Origin: Morinoia aosen
Taxonomy: Eukaryota; Arthropoda; Malacostraca; Amphipoda; Talitridae
Assembly: GCA_030386875.1 (NCBI GenBank)
Contig: CM059559.1
Location: forward strand, 60,526,392 to 60,590,391
Reading direction: 5' to 3'
DNA: 64,000 nucleotides
Part shown: positions 30,704 to 41,477 of the stretch, in pieces
Layout of the letters: the number at the start of each line of letters is the position of its first letter
How positions within the stretch are numbered: the stretch's first letter is position 1
Translations under genes and position numbers: made by a program
The notes under the pieces: model-generated
What the model saw: only the letters and a program-made list of their open reading frames with translations
What the model was told of the DNA's origin: nothing
Databases searched by the model: none

Positions 30704-31971
30704 ACTCCCCTATCACACTGCTGACATAGTCTATTATTATTCTCATTCCACCTCCATCCACGCCTATTCACGCTCAATGACTTACACCTCACAAAAAACC
30801 AGAGTTGACTTCAAAAACTACCATCATAGAGCATCTCACACTTAGGTACTTTCTTCTGCATATACCAGTCAAGTGTAGTTTTTCGCGTCATACTAAGCTT
30901 TCACTTATTTAATCCAAACTCGTTTGTTCGCCTCTCAGTCTCTTTTTTCCATCTCTTACAGTCCCTCTCAGGCCCTTCACCTCCAGCATTTATTAAACTC
31001 CAGTCATCCACAGGTCTCCCAATTCTAACATGAATAATCTTTTGCATACTTAGTTTCCTTGCATGCCCTAAACATATTTTCTCCCAATAGCTTACACCCA
31101 GATTCCATTCAAAAATTTGCTTCACCTGCCTGCTATTCTGCATTCTCTCAATCCTTACCTTGTAATTCAGCACAGCTTTCATCATTCTTTCTGAAAATAG
31201 GCTCCACCCTAGATCACCTCTAATGGCTTCAGTGGCTGTCCATTTTGGAGCACCCAAAGCTAAACGTCCTGCCTTATTTTGTATCACATCCAGCTTTTCA
31301 AGGTGACTTCCATTTCAAGCAAGAGCACTCATACCGTATATGACACTAGGTACAGCAACCTACTTCCACATTCCTCTCACACATTCATACTTGTTTGCTC
31401 TGTATCTGGCCACACTACTTAACCGTCGACTCCACTGCATTGCTTCTGCCACTTTCTCACCCTTAGTTCTAGTGCATCCATCTTCACTTATCATACAACC
31501 TAGATATTTGTATTCTTTTGTTCTACCTATTCTGATTTCTTCAATATTCCACAGTCGGTATCTATCAGTCTCATCACTATTTATAACCATAACGTTACAT
31601 TTATCGGCATCAAAGTTCATTTTGAAATCTGTACTATATCCATTCACAATGTCAAGCACCCTTTATAGTTCATGTTCACAATCACTAATCACAACCACAT
31701 CATCAGCATACAACAAATAACTCAGTCTCTCATTACCAACTTTCAGTGCTAAGCCACTTATTCTCAGTCGAACTGCTTATTCTTTTGTGTACAATACAAA
31801 CAACAGGGAAACAGAGTACATCCCTGTTTCAATCCTCTAACATTCCTCACTTGCCCTGTTTCCAAATTTCCTAACCTGTAGATAGCGCTTGTGTTCTCAT
31901 ACAGATTTTGTATAATTTTTCACTATTTTTCTGCTAAACCCAACTTTTCTGAAAATTTCAAAGAGTCTAAC
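30704..31971 (-). pseudogene. LINE-3 reverse transcriptase, 3' half
   Basis: The minus strand continues the LINE-3 RT after the BEL insertion. Visible: a degenerate GNLETGQVRNVRGLKQGC-like block in mixed frames near 31870, the active site LLYADDVVVISD at about 31700, then FKMNFDADKCNVMVINSDE and YKYLGCMISEDGC (31360-31659). The C-terminal part (30901-31287) has the tEAIRGDLGWSLFSER block and ends beyond RCKSLSVNRRGW with a CQQC pair near 30715. The 3' end is cut by the minisatellite repeat. Several stops are present. Confidence 0.85.
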
Positions 31972-33382
31972 TGTGGGAAAATCTCCCACATGCTCGCGAG
32001 GTGCACTTGTCAGTCGGAACCGTGGCGTGAAGTTGGGCGAGTCGCTTTGCTTCTTTCTGTTGTTTTCAATCGTTTGCAGTCAGTGGGAAGTAATTTCGGT
32101 GGAGTTTTTCAGTTTTTAGTTAGGATTTAAGGTGAGCGCTGGTCTGTTGCTGCATTGGAGTCGTCCTCCCGGTGTCAACCCTCTAATTTGTCACAATACC
32201 CAAGTATCTCTAATTTCTTGCTGCTTCGGTGTTTCAACTACTTTTATGTTTGCGTGACTGTGGCTGTTATTCAGTTTTTGCTTATTTTTGAGTTTATTTA
32301 AATCTCTTAAAGGTGTTCAGGGTTTTAAACATTGAACTTTAAATATTGAATTGACGGCATAGGGCCGCTACTATTAGGGATTGAGCTTTGCTCAAATCTC
32401 ATTGAACTTGAATTGAACTAACGGCATCTCGCCGTACTATATTAGAGATTGAGCTTTGCTTATATCTCAGTGAACCTAAATTCTTTAGCATCAGCTCCTA
32501 ATACTTGGATGCGCTACCTCTCATCCTTGAGCTCTTTAATAATTTATTTCCTCTGGGCCAATGACTTTCAACCGAATTAAAACCTTAAACTATTCTTTCT
32601 GTCCTTACCTGAACACCTGTCTTTGACTGTTTTCCTCTAAATTTCCTAACATTCTTCTAAAAGTGGTATTATACTCACCAAGTGTGGCAATAAACTTGGG
32701 TGAGTTATTACAGGCTTAATTTGTCGATATTGATTCTGACTCATTTGAATTTGTTTGTTTTTGTTTGCTCTATTTGTTAGTTATTTTGGTTGTACCGTTC
32801 GTTTAACTTGGTTTTGGTTGTCTTCAGTATGATTTCTACGTTCCGTGCCATTGACACCGGGGGCACTCCACTGGCAGTTTTCTTTCTTCAGTCCAGCGTC
32901 TCGTCTTCCTTACCTCTAACGTGCAACTTCACCTAGGCCGTGCGGGTGCGTGTAGGTGTGTTGTCTACATTGATATTCTGAAATTGTTTTCTGACAATGG
33001 TACTTTTGAGTCTGGTCTTGTTCTTTTGTACCTAATCTGAACTTACCTTGTTGTTGTTTCGCTTCAGGTCGGCATGTGGCCTCTTACTCTGGCTTCACGC
33101 TCTGGCGGCAACGTTTCTGTTAAAGCTGCGAAGCATCCTTCCTACTGTCTTTGAGCAACTGTCGCACACTATTGAACTTTGAAACTTTGAAACTTTGAAA
33201 CTTGAAACTTTGAAACTTAAAACTACTTATGAACAGATGTGTTCACCTCTGAAGGCCTAAAGGTATAAACTACCTTGTACGGCTCCTTAATAAAATATTA
33301 AAAACTTGTACGACTTTGTTCCTTGTCGATTATTAATGAAAATCAAACTGAAAATGAAAATGAAGTTGTGGAATTTCCCTCA
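31972..33382 (+). repeat. BEL 5' LTR
   Basis: Starts TGTGGGAAAATCTCCCACA, itself a short inverted repeat, and ends GTGGAATTTCCCTCA (the partner ends CCCACA). It contains tandem GAAACTTT units at about 33180-33222, longer than in the partner, and lacks a 57-bp segment present in the partner. No matching tRNA primer site is evident in ATTTAATACCAAG just downstream. Confidence 0.93.
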
Positions 33383-33494
33383 ATTTAATACCAAGTTTAT
33401 TGACAAGACGGTTGCTCGATAAACTTTAACTTCCTCTTGCTTCGCTTTGACTATCATCTATCTTATCTATCTCCTTTCTGTGTAATCCGTAACC

Positions 33495-35465
33495 ATGACC
33501 AAGCCCTCCCTAGCGAAACAGCGTAGCGTGTACCGCGCCAAGATCACCAGGGGCCTCCAGCGTGCCGCGCTGGCTGTGACGGACCGGGACGCTGTGCATC
33601 TCCGCATCTGCTGTGAAGAGGTCCGGCGGTCTCTGGATCAGGTGAGAGCTTTTGACGAGAAAATTATAGATGAAATGCTGTCTAGTTCGGTGGATGGGGA
33701 CTCCGTAGAGGTAGAAGCTTCAAGTCAGTTTGACTATGCATCCGATGTCGAATGCAAATTAAAAGTAATGATGAATGACTTGGAAGCCAGTACCAAAACA
33801 GAGTCGTCTAGTACGCCACGGCAGTTCGTGCAAGAGGTTAAATTACCTGAATTAAAATGTGGAACTTTCAATGGGGAAGGGGCAGCCCATATGAGATACT
33901 TCTCATTTTTAACTCAATTCAATGATGCCGTCGGCCATCGTGACAATTTGTCTTCCTCAGCAAAGCTGACTTACCTTAAAAGTTTCTTGTCGGGTTATGC
34001 CCTTAAGCTTGTTGAGCATCTAAACATAACCGACGAAAATTACTGTGTTGCTCTAGAGCTACTGGAAAAAGAATTTTTGAATAAGGATGCCCTAGTGAAT
34101 AAATTGTGCATCAAATTAGTTAACTTGAAATGTAAATTTGATTCTTCATTTGAAGAAACTAAGATGTTTTTGAGTGAAGTGAGAAGTATTTTGGCAGATT
34201 TGCGTGTGAACGATTGTGATATCTTAGGAGAACGTGTAGCAGGTATCGTAGTCAGCAATATCATTTTCGCCAAATTACCTAATCCCTTCAAGCATGCGTT
34301 GGTCACTAAGTTAGACAATAACTATCCGTCTCTAACAGACGTTTTTGACAACTACGTTTCGGTTATCGAAACTCTCCGAATTAGTAGTACTCCTTTTCTT
34401 AAGTCAACCGATAAAACTAGTCGTGTAGAGAATACTAGGGTTGATACCGGAGTGAAACCGAAGTTTCTCCCACCTAGAGAGGTGTTTGCAAACTCTACTT
34501 TGTCTACCTCTGGGAAAAGAACCTGTAAATTTTGCTCAAGCATGAGCCATAACATGCTTCACTGTGAAGCCTATCCTTCTTACCAGAGTAGAGTAGATAG
34601 GTGTAATGAACTTAAAATTTGTGGCCACTGTACCAGCACGAAACATACCAGGGAGAAGTGTCCCGGGAAACTTGACTTTGAGTGCTTTTCGTGTAAGCGT
34701 AATTCACACATGGCAGCCTTGTGCCCGAAAGGGAAGTTTCGTGACCTTAAAACTAATTTGTGTCTGAACTCGTCAGCCGAGTCTAAATCTCTGTATATCT
34801 TGCCCACGATTTCGCTTAACGTGAGTCGTGGCAATATTGCTACTCCTGTGCGTTTCTTGCTGGACACTGGCTCCCAGAGGTCCTATATTAGTGGTAGCGT
34901 TCTTGATAAAATGAACTTTCCTCCAGGCCGTCAAACAATGACTTACAGTGTTAATACATTCCTAGAGAAAGGAACGAAAGAGTTCTCGGAAGTTAGTTTG
35001 GATCTGGAATTTTCCCCAGACACGAAAGTGCAATTGCCCATTCTTGTCGATGACTCGTTAAAATTGTCGTTAGACGTTGCTTATTTAGGTAAAGCTGTAA
35101 CGAACTTGTCGACTGGGTACAATTTGCTCGATTCCTTTCTGTCGCAAGCCTCTAATACGGTTATGGTTGAAGGTTTCCTGGGCACTGATGTCCTGCCGTA
35201 TTTACCTAACTTGACAATGATTTCCTGTATGAAGGGATCCGCTTTTCAATGCGGTACTGGAATTATTCCATTTGGGCATGTTGAGGGTTTCTTGACCAGA
35301 GATCAAGCTTCCTCTCTCTATGCAGAGATGCAAACTTCTCTCGGAACCTTGAGTTCCACTGTCAATTTCGTACTCAATCCATCCGCTTCGCGACCTGATC
35401 CAATTCATAGCATTTTGAAAGAGAGTGACGTAGAAGGTCACATAGATAAAATCTTTTGCCTATAA
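33495..35465 (+). CDS. BEL Gag and protease
   Basis: 656 codons. After an N-terminal basic region (MTKPSLAKQRSVYRAKITRG) comes the BEL-type capsid domain (KLPELKCGTFNGEGAAHMRY to about residue 290). Three zinc-binding segments follow near residues 343-410: CKFCSSMSHNMLHC, CGHCTSTKHTREKC and CFSCKRNSHMAALC. The aspartic protease is at about residue 455 (VRFLLDTGSQRSYI). The TAA at 35463-35465 sits in the FW-x-L-E-IG linker region and is in frame with what follows (HIDKIFCL then SIGIS), so in an active copy gag and pol would be one frame, as is usual for BEL elements. Confidence 0.93.
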   Translation: MTKPSLAKQRSVYRAKITRGLQRAALAVTDRDAVHLRICCEEVRRSLDQVRAFDEKIIDEMLSSSVDGDSVEVEASSQFDYASDVECKLKVMMNDLEASTKTESSSTPRQFVQEVKLPELKCGTFNGEGAAHMRYFSFLTQFNDAVGHRDNLSSSAKLTYLKSFLSGYALKLVEHLNITDENYCVALELLEKEFLNKDALVNKLCIKLVNLKCKFDSSFEETKMFLSEVRSILADLRVNDCDILGERVAGIVVSNIIFAKLPNPFKHALVTKLDNNYPSLTDVFDNYVSVIETLRISSTPFLKSTDKTSRVENTRVDTGVKPKFLPPREVFANSTLSTSGKRTCKFCSSMSHNMLHCEAYPSYQSRVDRCNELKICGHCTSTKHTREKCPGKLDFECFSCKRNSHMAALCPKGKFRDLKTNLCLNSSAESKSLYILPTISLNVSRGNIATPVRFLLDTGSQRSYISGSVLDKMNFPPGRQTMTYSVNTFLEKGTKEFSEVSLDLEFSPDTKVQLPILVDDSLKLSLDVAYLGKAVTNLSTGYNLLDSFLSQASNTVMVEGFLGTDVLPYLPNLTMISCMKGSAFQCGTGIIPFGHVEGFLTRDQASSLYAEMQTSLGTLSSTVNFVLNPSASRPDPIHSILKESDVEGHIDKIFCL

Positions 35466-35894
35466 TCCATAGGCATTTCTAATGATGAACCAGCTGCACT
35501 CTCAGACCAAGAGAAAGTTGCAGAATTTAAAAATGACATTCAGTTTGCGGATGGAAAGTATCACGTGAAGTTGCCGTGGAATGAGAGAATCTCAGATGTG
35601 CCTGATAATTTCGCTGTAGCTAGAGCAGTGTTGAATAAAGTAGTTGACAGACTTGAGAAAAAGGGCCTTCATGGGGAATATGATGCAGTCTTCCAGCAGC
35701 AGCTGGAAGAGGGCATCATTGAGGAAATTCCTTTGGATTCCTCTAGAACTGGGGCGAGGGTTTTTATTCCTCACAGGGAAGTCGTTAGGGATTCCCCAAG
35801 TACAACCAAGGTGCGCCCTGTCCTCAACTGTTCCTTAAAAACCAATGATAGCCCTTCCCTTAATGAGGCTTTTTTTTTCCTGGGGTTGATCTGA
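35466..35894 (+). pseudogene. BEL pol, RT N-terminal part
   Basis: Same frame as gag-protease after the TAA. It reads ALSDQEKVAEFKNDIQF, YHVKLPWNERISDVPDNF and VRPVLNCSLKTNDSPSLNEA, the BEL RT start. The frame is lost at a run of nine T (35870-35878), after which the RT continues in another frame. A one-base change in this homopolymer would account for it and could be a read error. Confidence 0.88.
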
Positions 35895-38866
35895 TGAGTG
35901 ATCTGTTCAACTTGTTAATTAATTCACGTAAAGATAAATATCTTGTGCTTTCTGACATCATGAGAGCTTTCCTTCAGATTAAGCTTAGTTCTGAGTGTGA
36001 CCGTGACAAATTCTGTGTGCCATGGAAAAGAGGGGGAAAATTGGTCCTTTACCGTTACACTACTATAGTTTTCGGGTTCATAGCAAGCCCATTCATCTTG
36101 AATTATGTCATCAAACACTATCTTCAGAAATTTCCCGACGACTTGTGTAACCATTTCCTGACTAACTGCATGTATGTAGATAACCTCTTCATTACCGCTA
36201 ACGATGAAAAAGAACTTAAAAATATCTGCGCAACTGCGCTTGAACGTATGAAGTCGGGAGGTTTTGACCTTAGATCATGGTGTACTAATGCCCCTCAATT
36301 GCAGAACACCTTCTTGCAAGATGGCTTAGCCAGTGATCATGCAGATACTGAGGTGAAAGTGTTAGGCTATAATTATTGTCCTGAAACTGACCGCATTCGA
36401 ATTACATTTCCGCCTTCGAACAGAGAGTCTCCTAAAATTACCAAAAGATTCGTGCTTTCTTGCATCGCTAAATGTTTCGACCCCTTAGGTCTCATGAGCC
36501 CAATAACTGTAAAAGGAAAGACCTTAATGAGGGACATGTGGAGGCTCGGAATCGCGTGGGATGCGGAATTGCCAGACGACTTGAAGGCCAGGTGGCTTTC
36601 CTTGCGTCGGGAATTAGAGCAGTTGGGCTCCTTTGCCTTTGAACGCCAGGTGTTTGCTTCCGATGAAAGCGTGCGCTTGGTAGTTTTCACAGATGCCTCC
36701 AAAACTCACTACGGTTGTGCAATTTACGCCGTTGTGTCGGACGGAGGTTCGTATCGCTCTAATCTGCTTTTCTCTAAAAATAAAATTGCCCCAATGAAAA
36801 CAAAGTCTCTTCCTACGCTAGAGCTCCTAGCAGTCTTCCTTGCTTTGAAGTGTTTACCTAATGTGCTCAAATCCTTGAACACTCGAGTAACGAGCATAAC
36901 CTTTGGTGTTGATGCACAAATTGTGCTATCTTGGATTTTTAATGGCCATGTCAAGACGAAGAATCTCTTCGCCAATAATAGAGTTAAAGACATTCTCAGA
37001 TTTAGAGACTTGATTTTGCAACAACATGGCCTTGAATGTCAATTTAAATATGTTCCTTCGGAAATGAACCCAGCAGACCTACTGACGAGAGGCCTGACAA
37101 TTAAAGAGTTGAACAAAAAATTGAATCTTTGGAAGCATGGCCCTGAATTCTTGTCTCATGATCAGATAATCTGGCCTGAATCTCCTCTCCATTGCCTGCC
37201 TGTAAAATCCAAGTACGTAGCTATCTGTACTGCTCAGGCAGAGAGAGAGAGTATTGCAATGCCCGTGTTTCCTGTTGATAAATACAGTAGCCTTGACAAA
37301 TTGATTAGCGTAACTGCCAAACTATTCGAATTTGCAAGCAATTGCAGACGTGAGTCAGTCTCTCACTTAGAATGCAGAGCAAAAGCTCGCTTGTACTGGC
37401 TGAAAATAGAGCAGGCTCGACATTTCGAACCTGAATTAAAATTCCTTGCTGGCTCCGATCGCGTCTCTACGCCCGCATTGGTTAAAAATCTAAATTTGTT
37501 TCTAGATGATGACGGCCTATTACGATCCAAAGGTCGTCTGCAAAAATGCATTAGTTTATCGTACGATGTTACTAACCCAATTCTTCTTTCCAGAGACAGC
37601 TTCTTAACTAAATTGGTAATAGAACATTGTCATCAGAAATGTAAGCACTTGGGTGTCTCGTCAACCTTGAACGCGCTGCGGAACATGGGCTATTGGCTGC
37701 CTAAGCCCAGGCCGTTAGTTAAAGCCGTAATTAAACAGTGCATACTTTGTAAAAGATACAATGCCGTAGCGTTCCGTTATCCTAAACCCACTGATTACAT
37801 CAGCGGAAAAGTGAACTTCATCAAGCCCATCCAACATGTAGGTGTCGACTTCACTGGACACTTTAACGTAAAGTTGGGCGAGACTGGCACTAAAATGTAT
37901 CTAATTATCTTTACATGTCTCAGCGTCAGAGCCATTTACTTAGAACTTGTGCCTGATATGACCACTAACTCTTTTCTTTCAGCTTTCATAAGGTTCAGCT
38001 CGAGGTATGGTGTACCTACAGCGTTATATAGCGATAACGCACCCTCGTTTAAACAAGCTGCCGACTGGCTGAATTCATCTAGTTCTAACGATTTAGTTTC
38101 GGATTACTTGGTTAAAAATAACGTAAAGCATATTAAAATTCCCTTGTATTCGGCATGGTATGGCAGTGCATGGGAGAGGTTAATTAAAGTTGTGAAGAGT
38201 TGTCTCTATAAGTGCATTGGCCGAAGTAAAATGGAATATTTCGCTTTTTTGACAATTTTGGCCGATGTTCAGAATGCTATTAACAGTAGGCCTTTAACTT
38301 ACTTGAATACTGACGATCTTTCTCAAGCTTTCATAACGCCAAACTCGTTTGTGAAGTTCGGTGCTACTGATAATTCTAGTCTTTCCTTTGGTTCAACCTT
38401 TACGGGTGAACCCAACCTTCCTTCTAGAGAGGAGTTAAAAAAGACCTTGGAATTGCGAGAAGACGCCTTAGACCGGTTTAAACAACTGTGGTATGAGGAA
38501 CATTTGCTCTCGCTTCGTGAAACTAATAAAGACGTGTATCAGCCTAAATGGGATGATACCATTAAAATTGGAGATATTGTCCTTATCTCGTCTACGACAA
38601 AACCTAGGCCTCTGTGGTCGTTAGGTAGAGTTAGCCTGTTGTTCACTGGAACCGACGGAAAAACTCGTTCCGTCGAGGTTGTGCGACCCGATAAAACTAC
38701 CGGTGTTTACGCAATCTCGTTATTGTATCCTCTTGAACTCAGTCTTGATAAAATTACAAAATTTCAGGCTCCTAATGTTTCTTCTCATGTTGCAGAGCAA
38801 GCGGCCAGGCCGAGAAGGGTGGCGGCTGAGCGGTGTCTTGAGCGGATGAGGGATCAATTAAATTGA
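35894..38866 (+). CDS. BEL pol: RT, RNase H and integrase
   Basis: 990 codons. The first residues (MSDLFNLLINSRKDKYLVLSDI) are RT, and the frame is open back to the T run. The first catalytic Asp is in LSDIMRAFLQIKL. The active site reads CMYVDNLFIT near residue 92: Asn replaces the second Asp of YVDD. RNase H has Asp in VVFTDASKTHYG and Glu in LPTLELLAVFLAL. The integrase zinc module is HCHQKCKHLGVSS...CILCKRY. Its acidic triad is in VGVDFTGHF, YSDNAPSFK and YGSAWERLIK. The C-terminal domain (IKIGDIVLIS, LGRVSLLFTG) is typical of BEL/Pao. Length is near the family norm. Confidence 0.94.
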   Translation: MSDLFNLLINSRKDKYLVLSDIMRAFLQIKLSSECDRDKFCVPWKRGGKLVLYRYTTIVFGFIASPFILNYVIKHYLQKFPDDLCNHFLTNCMYVDNLFITANDEKELKNICATALERMKSGGFDLRSWCTNAPQLQNTFLQDGLASDHADTEVKVLGYNYCPETDRIRITFPPSNRESPKITKRFVLSCIAKCFDPLGLMSPITVKGKTLMRDMWRLGIAWDAELPDDLKARWLSLRRELEQLGSFAFERQVFASDESVRLVVFTDASKTHYGCAIYAVVSDGGSYRSNLLFSKNKIAPMKTKSLPTLELLAVFLALKCLPNVLKSLNTRVTSITFGVDAQIVLSWIFNGHVKTKNLFANNRVKDILRFRDLILQQHGLECQFKYVPSEMNPADLLTRGLTIKELNKKLNLWKHGPEFLSHDQIIWPESPLHCLPVKSKYVAICTAQAERESIAMPVFPVDKYSSLDKLISVTAKLFEFASNCRRESVSHLECRAKARLYWLKIEQARHFEPELKFLAGSDRVSTPALVKNLNLFLDDDGLLRSKGRLQKCISLSYDVTNPILLSRDSFLTKLVIEHCHQKCKHLGVSSTLNALRNMGYWLPKPRPLVKAVIKQCILCKRYNAVAFRYPKPTDYISGKVNFIKPIQHVGVDFTGHFNVKLGETGTKMYLIIFTCLSVRAIYLELVPDMTTNSFLSAFIRFSSRYGVPTALYSDNAPSFKQAADWLNSSSSNDLVSDYLVKNNVKHIKIPLYSAWYGSAWERLIKVVKSCLYKCIGRSKMEYFAFLTILADVQNAINSRPLTYLNTDDLSQAFITPNSFVKFGATDNSSLSFGSTFTGEPNLPSREELKKTLELREDALDRFKQLWYEEHLLSLRETNKDVYQPKWDDTIKIGDIVLISSTTKPRPLWSLGRVSLLFTGTDGKTRSVEVVRPDKTTGVYAISLLYPLELSLDKITKFQAPNVSSHVAEQAARPRRVAAERCLERMRDQLN

Positions 38867-38888
38867 TCAGTTTCCGCCCCCGGGAGTG

Positions 38889-40339
38889 TGTGGGAAAATC
38901 TCCCACATGCTCGCGAGGTGCACTTGTCAGTCGGAACCGTGGCGTGAAGTTGGGCGAGTCGCTTTGCTTCTTTCTGTTGTTTTCAATCGTTTGCAGTCAG
39001 AGGGAAGTAATTTCGGTGGAGTTTTTCAGTTTTTATTTAGGATTTAAGGTGAGCGCTGGTCTGTTGCTGCATTGGAGTCGTCCTCCCGGTGTCAACCCTC
39101 TAATTTGTCACAATACCCAAGTATCTCTAATTTCTTGCTGCTTCTGTGTTTCAACTATTTTTATGTTTGCGTGACTGTGGCTGTTATTCAGTTTTTGCTT
39201 ATTTTTGGGTTTATTTAAATCTCTTAAAGGTGTTCAGGGTTTTAAACATTGAACTTTAAATATTGAATTGACGGCATAGGGCCGCTACTATTAGGGATTG
39301 AGCTTTGCTCAAATCTCATTGAACTTGAATTGAACTAACGGCATCTCGCCGTACTATATTAGAGATTGAGCTTTGCTTATATCTCAGTGAACCTAAATTC
39401 TTTAGCATCAGCTCCTAATACTTGGATGCGCTACCTCTCATCCTTGAGCTCTTTAATAATTTATTTCCTCTGGGCCAATGACTTTCAACCGAATTAAAAC
39501 CTTAAACTATTCTTTCTGTCCTTACCTGAACACCTGCCTTTGACTGTTTTCCTCTAAATTTCCTAACATTCTTCTAAAAGTGGTATTATACTCACCAAGT
39601 GTGGCAATAAACTTGGGTGAGTTATTACAGGCTTAATTTGTCGATATTGATTCTGACTCATTTGAATTTGTTTGTTTTTGTTTGCTCTATTTGTTAGTTA
39701 TTTTGGTTGTACCGTTCGTTTAACTTGGTTTTGGTTGTCTTCAGTATGATTTCTACGTTCCGTGCCATTGACACCGGGGGCACTCCACTGGCAGTTTTCT
39801 TTCTTCAGTCCAGCGTCTCGTCTTCCTTACCTCTAACGTGCAACTTCACCTAGGCCGTGCGGGTGCGTGTAGGTGTGTTGTCTACATTGATATTCTGAAA
39901 TTGTTTTCTGACAATGGTACTTTTGAGTCTGGTCTTGTTCTTTTGTACCTAATCTGAACTTACCTTGTTGTTGTTTCGCTTCAGGTCGGCATGTGGCCTC
40001 TTACTCTGGCTTCACGCTCTGGCGGCAACGTTTCTGTTAAAGCACACCTTGCTCTGCCCTGCTGAGATGCCGCTCGGTTGTTGTTTCCGTGCCTTGACGC
40101 TGCGAAGCATCCTTCCTACTGTCTTTGAGCAACTGTCGCACACTATTGAACTTTGAAACTTGAAACTTGAAACTTAAAACTACTTATGAACAGATGTGTT
40201 CACCTCTGAAGGCCTAAAGGTATAAACTACCTTGTACGGCTCCTTAATAAAATATTAAAAACTTGTACGACTTTGTTCCTTGTCGATTATTAATGAAAAT
40301 AAAACTGAAAATGAAAATGAAGTTGTGGAATTTCCCACA
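38889..40339 (+). repeat. BEL 3' LTR
   Basis: 1,451 bp, pairing with 31972-33382. It carries a 57-bp segment (40044-40100; ACACCTTGCTCTGCCC...TTGACGC) that is absent from the 5' LTR, and fewer GAAACTT units. The element sequence just upstream (CCGCCCCCGGGAG) holds no long polypurine tract; GGGAG at 38882-38886 is the nearest. Confidence 0.93.
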
Positions 40340-41011
40340 TAACCCGATCCACTCTGTCATACGCATTTTCAATATCCAGGAATGCTAAATATACCTTCTT
40401 ATCATCCTTCCTCATTCGCTCAATTATTTTACTCACTACAAACAGATTATCATCGCCACGTCTATCTTGCCTAAACCCATTCTGTTCTTCACCTAGGACT
40501 CCTAGTTCTTCTACTAAATGTTTAATTCTATCATTCAAAACACCACAAAATACCTTACATACTGTGTCAGCCAGAGCAATTGGTCTGTAATTTTTAAGTT
40601 CTCTCATACTCCTATGCCCACCCCAATGCAACAGAACTACATTACACTTGTTCCAGTCATCCGGTACTCCCTCACTCTTCCACATCTCATCAAATAAACA
40701 CTTGAACATAGTGACTACATTCTCTACTCCCCATTTATAGAACTCATATGGGATCTTATCAAGGCCACATGCCTTTCCATTTTTCACTTTCTTCAAAAAA
40801 TTTTCTTCAAGTGATTTCGTCTTCCATTTGCAGCTCATGTTCATCAATCAGAAAATTTACGGGTTCATCATCTGTTACCTGCTCATTCATTTCACCAATG
40901 ACCTCCCAGAATTCTTCAACTGCTTTCAGCATTTGCACCCTATCTCGCACACTGCAACAATTGACTACTAATTTGTCAACTTGAACTTCACTACCTCTAT
41001 CATCACCTTGT
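40340..41011 (-). pseudogene. LINE-3 reverse transcriptase, 5' half
   Basis: Minus-strand frame with KVKNGKACGLDKIPYEFYKW, ELKNYRPIALADTVCKVF, EEQNGFRQDRRGDDNLFVV and VYLAFLDIENAYDRVDRV (the first catalytic block), cut right there by the BEL element. The 3' half is at 30704-31971. On the other side the frame continues across the solo LTR at 41012-41477 to the endonuclease. The wording is that of an AP-endonuclease LINE, but I cannot place it in a clade. Confidence 0.88.
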
Positions 41012-41477
41012 TGTTACATATCCCTCTTAAGATATGATTATTATAATTATTATTAGTAGCAGTAGTGACACCAATAGACACGATAGTACATCAATAGCAA
41101 TAGTGCGGACATCACTAGTAATTAGCAAAACAAGATCACTAGCACTTGTGATACGTCACTAATATAAAAACAAATAGGGACTCACCTCTTTGATAGCCCA
41201 AGCTATAAATATACGCAATTAGACATGTGGCCAGTAAGAGCAGAGGGGAGATAGGTTGGAAAAATATAGGATAGTAGAATAGAATTAGTAGTAGGTAGTT
41301 AGAAAAAGCTGAGAGTAGTACTAACCACTTTCTGGATAATATATATACACACTTGCAGCCAACAAGCACTGTTTAGCTGGCTACGACCAATCAGGAACTG
41401 AGCTGCGATCTTGCCGTATCGAGCGTTGCCAACTTTAGGTCTCTCTAACTAGAACTTACATTACTCGCTATATTACA
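41012..41477 (-). mobile_element. Gypsy solo LTR inside LINE-3
   Basis: 466 bp flanked by CTTGT (41007-41011 and 41478-41482). Read on minus it starts TGTAATATAGCGAGTAATG, like the Gypsy-1 LTR, and ends GGGATATGTAACA. Removing it and one CTTGT leaves the LINE-3 frame open across the junction (YKFKQ followed by GDDRGSEV). A complete element was therefore lost by LTR-LTR recombination, leaving this trace. Confidence 0.93.

Larger units (their letters stand above)
31972..40339 (+). mobile_element. BEL/Pao LTR element, full length, recent
   Basis: An 8.4-kb element with LTRs of 1,411 bp (31972-33382) and 1,451 bp (38889-40339), flanked by TAAC (31968-31971 and 40340-40343). It encodes gag-protease and RT-RNase H-integrase of the BEL/Pao type. 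The LTRs differ by about eight substitutions plus two length changes, so this is the youngest complete element here. It is inserted in the RT frame of LINE-3, whose coding sequence continues on both sides. Only one in-frame stop and one homopolymer frame break interrupt the coding region. Confidence 0.95.

Noticed and set aside
40290-40330. Continuation of the LINE-3 frame into the BEL LTR
   Set aside because: The open frame continues a few codons into the LTR by chance; LINE-3 sequence stops at the TAAC duplication.
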